Origin: Caulobacter sp. CCH9-E1
Lineage (GTDB): Bacteria > Pseudomonadota > Alphaproteobacteria > Caulobacterales > Caulobacteraceae
Length of the DNA: 5,288 nucleotides
Assembly: GCF_001556515.1 (NCBI RefSeq)
Contig: NZ_LSJA01000379.1
Span: forward strand, 1-5,288
Direction of reading: 5' to 3'
The position numbers and the translations under genes are program-made. The number at the start of each line of letters is the position of its first letter. Within the stretch, counting starts at the first letter, position 1. Positions 5,170 through 5,288 of the stretch are shown one piece after another. The notes below the pieces were generated by a model. The model had not been told where the DNA came from. It searched no databases and saw nothing but the letters and a program-made list of their open reading frames with translations.

Positions 5170-5288
5170 ATGCTCCCCCGCGATGCGGGGGAGCTGTCGC
5201 GGAGCGACTGAGGGGGCCAACACCGGCCCAAGCCCAGCTCGCCCCCTCCGGCCCTCTGGGCCACCTCCCCCGCGTCGCGGGGGAGGAT
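5170..5288. repeat. Palindromic repeat at the right edge, same plan as 1812-1940
   Basis: The left arm (5173-5217) and right arm (5241-5285) form a long imperfect palindrome. Weaker pairing extends out to 5170 and 5288, so it may continue past the window. The left outer hairpin is perfect: nine pairs, ctcccccgc (5173-5181) and gcgggggag (5185-5193), with loop gat. The right arm has the matching hairpin, ctcccccgc/gcgggggag around 5265-5285. The inner part tgtcgc/gcgac (about 5195-5208) makes a further small hairpin. It begins nine bases after the dehydratase stop, so it may serve as a 3' end structure for that message, but no T-run follows. Confidence 0.85.

Noticed and set aside
1..5288. CRISPR array, tRNA, rRNA or insertion sequence
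   Set aside because: The repeats are single palindromes and not regularly spaced direct repeats. I saw no tRNA-like fold with conserved TTCGA-type loop, no rRNA sequence and no transposase.

Overview
The window looks like chromosomal DNA of a high-GC alphaproteobacterium, most likely Caulobacter or a close relative in Caulobacterales. The grounds are strong G/C bias at third codon positions, protein sequences that read like alphaproteobacterial Fpr and MoeA, palindromic repeats of the kind common between Caulobacter genes, and a -35/-10 pair resembling the Caulobacter housekeeping promoter. The genus is inferred by eye, not by a database match.

Layout: (1) 1-109 is a near-symmetrical palindromic repeat. 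(2) 123-542, minus strand, encodes a small predicted lipoprotein of unknown function. (3) 543-962 is a divergent, lower-GC intergenic region with no convincing gene. (4) 963-1802 is fpr, ferredoxin/flavodoxin-NADP+ reductase. (5) 1803-1959 is almost entirely filled by a second palindromic repeat (1812-1940). (6) 1960-3180 is moeA, which inserts molybdenum into molybdopterin. (7) 3181-3270 is a short leader region with a candidate promoter, a GANTC site and a stem-loop. (8) 3271-5160 encodes a membrane-anchored nucleotide-sugar 4,6-dehydratase/epimerase of the CapD/WbpM/FlaA1 type. (9) 5170-5288 is a third palindromic repeat that reaches the window edge.

The three plus-strand genes are co-oriented, but they serve different processes: flavin redox supply, molybdenum cofactor synthesis and surface glycan synthesis. 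Each gap between them carries a palindrome or a candidate promoter, so I do not think they form one functional operon. fpr and moeA could be co-transcribed through the repeat. The lipoprotein gene is read divergently from fpr.

I found no clear new multi-gene system. The most interesting material is non-coding. The repeats at 1812-1940 and 5170-5288 share one architecture but differ in hairpin sequence, with both sides of the stems changed together. The repeat at 1-109 folds into a cross-shaped structure with equal-length arms. The moeA start region sits against a repeat edge and may be coupled to a five-codon mini-ORF.
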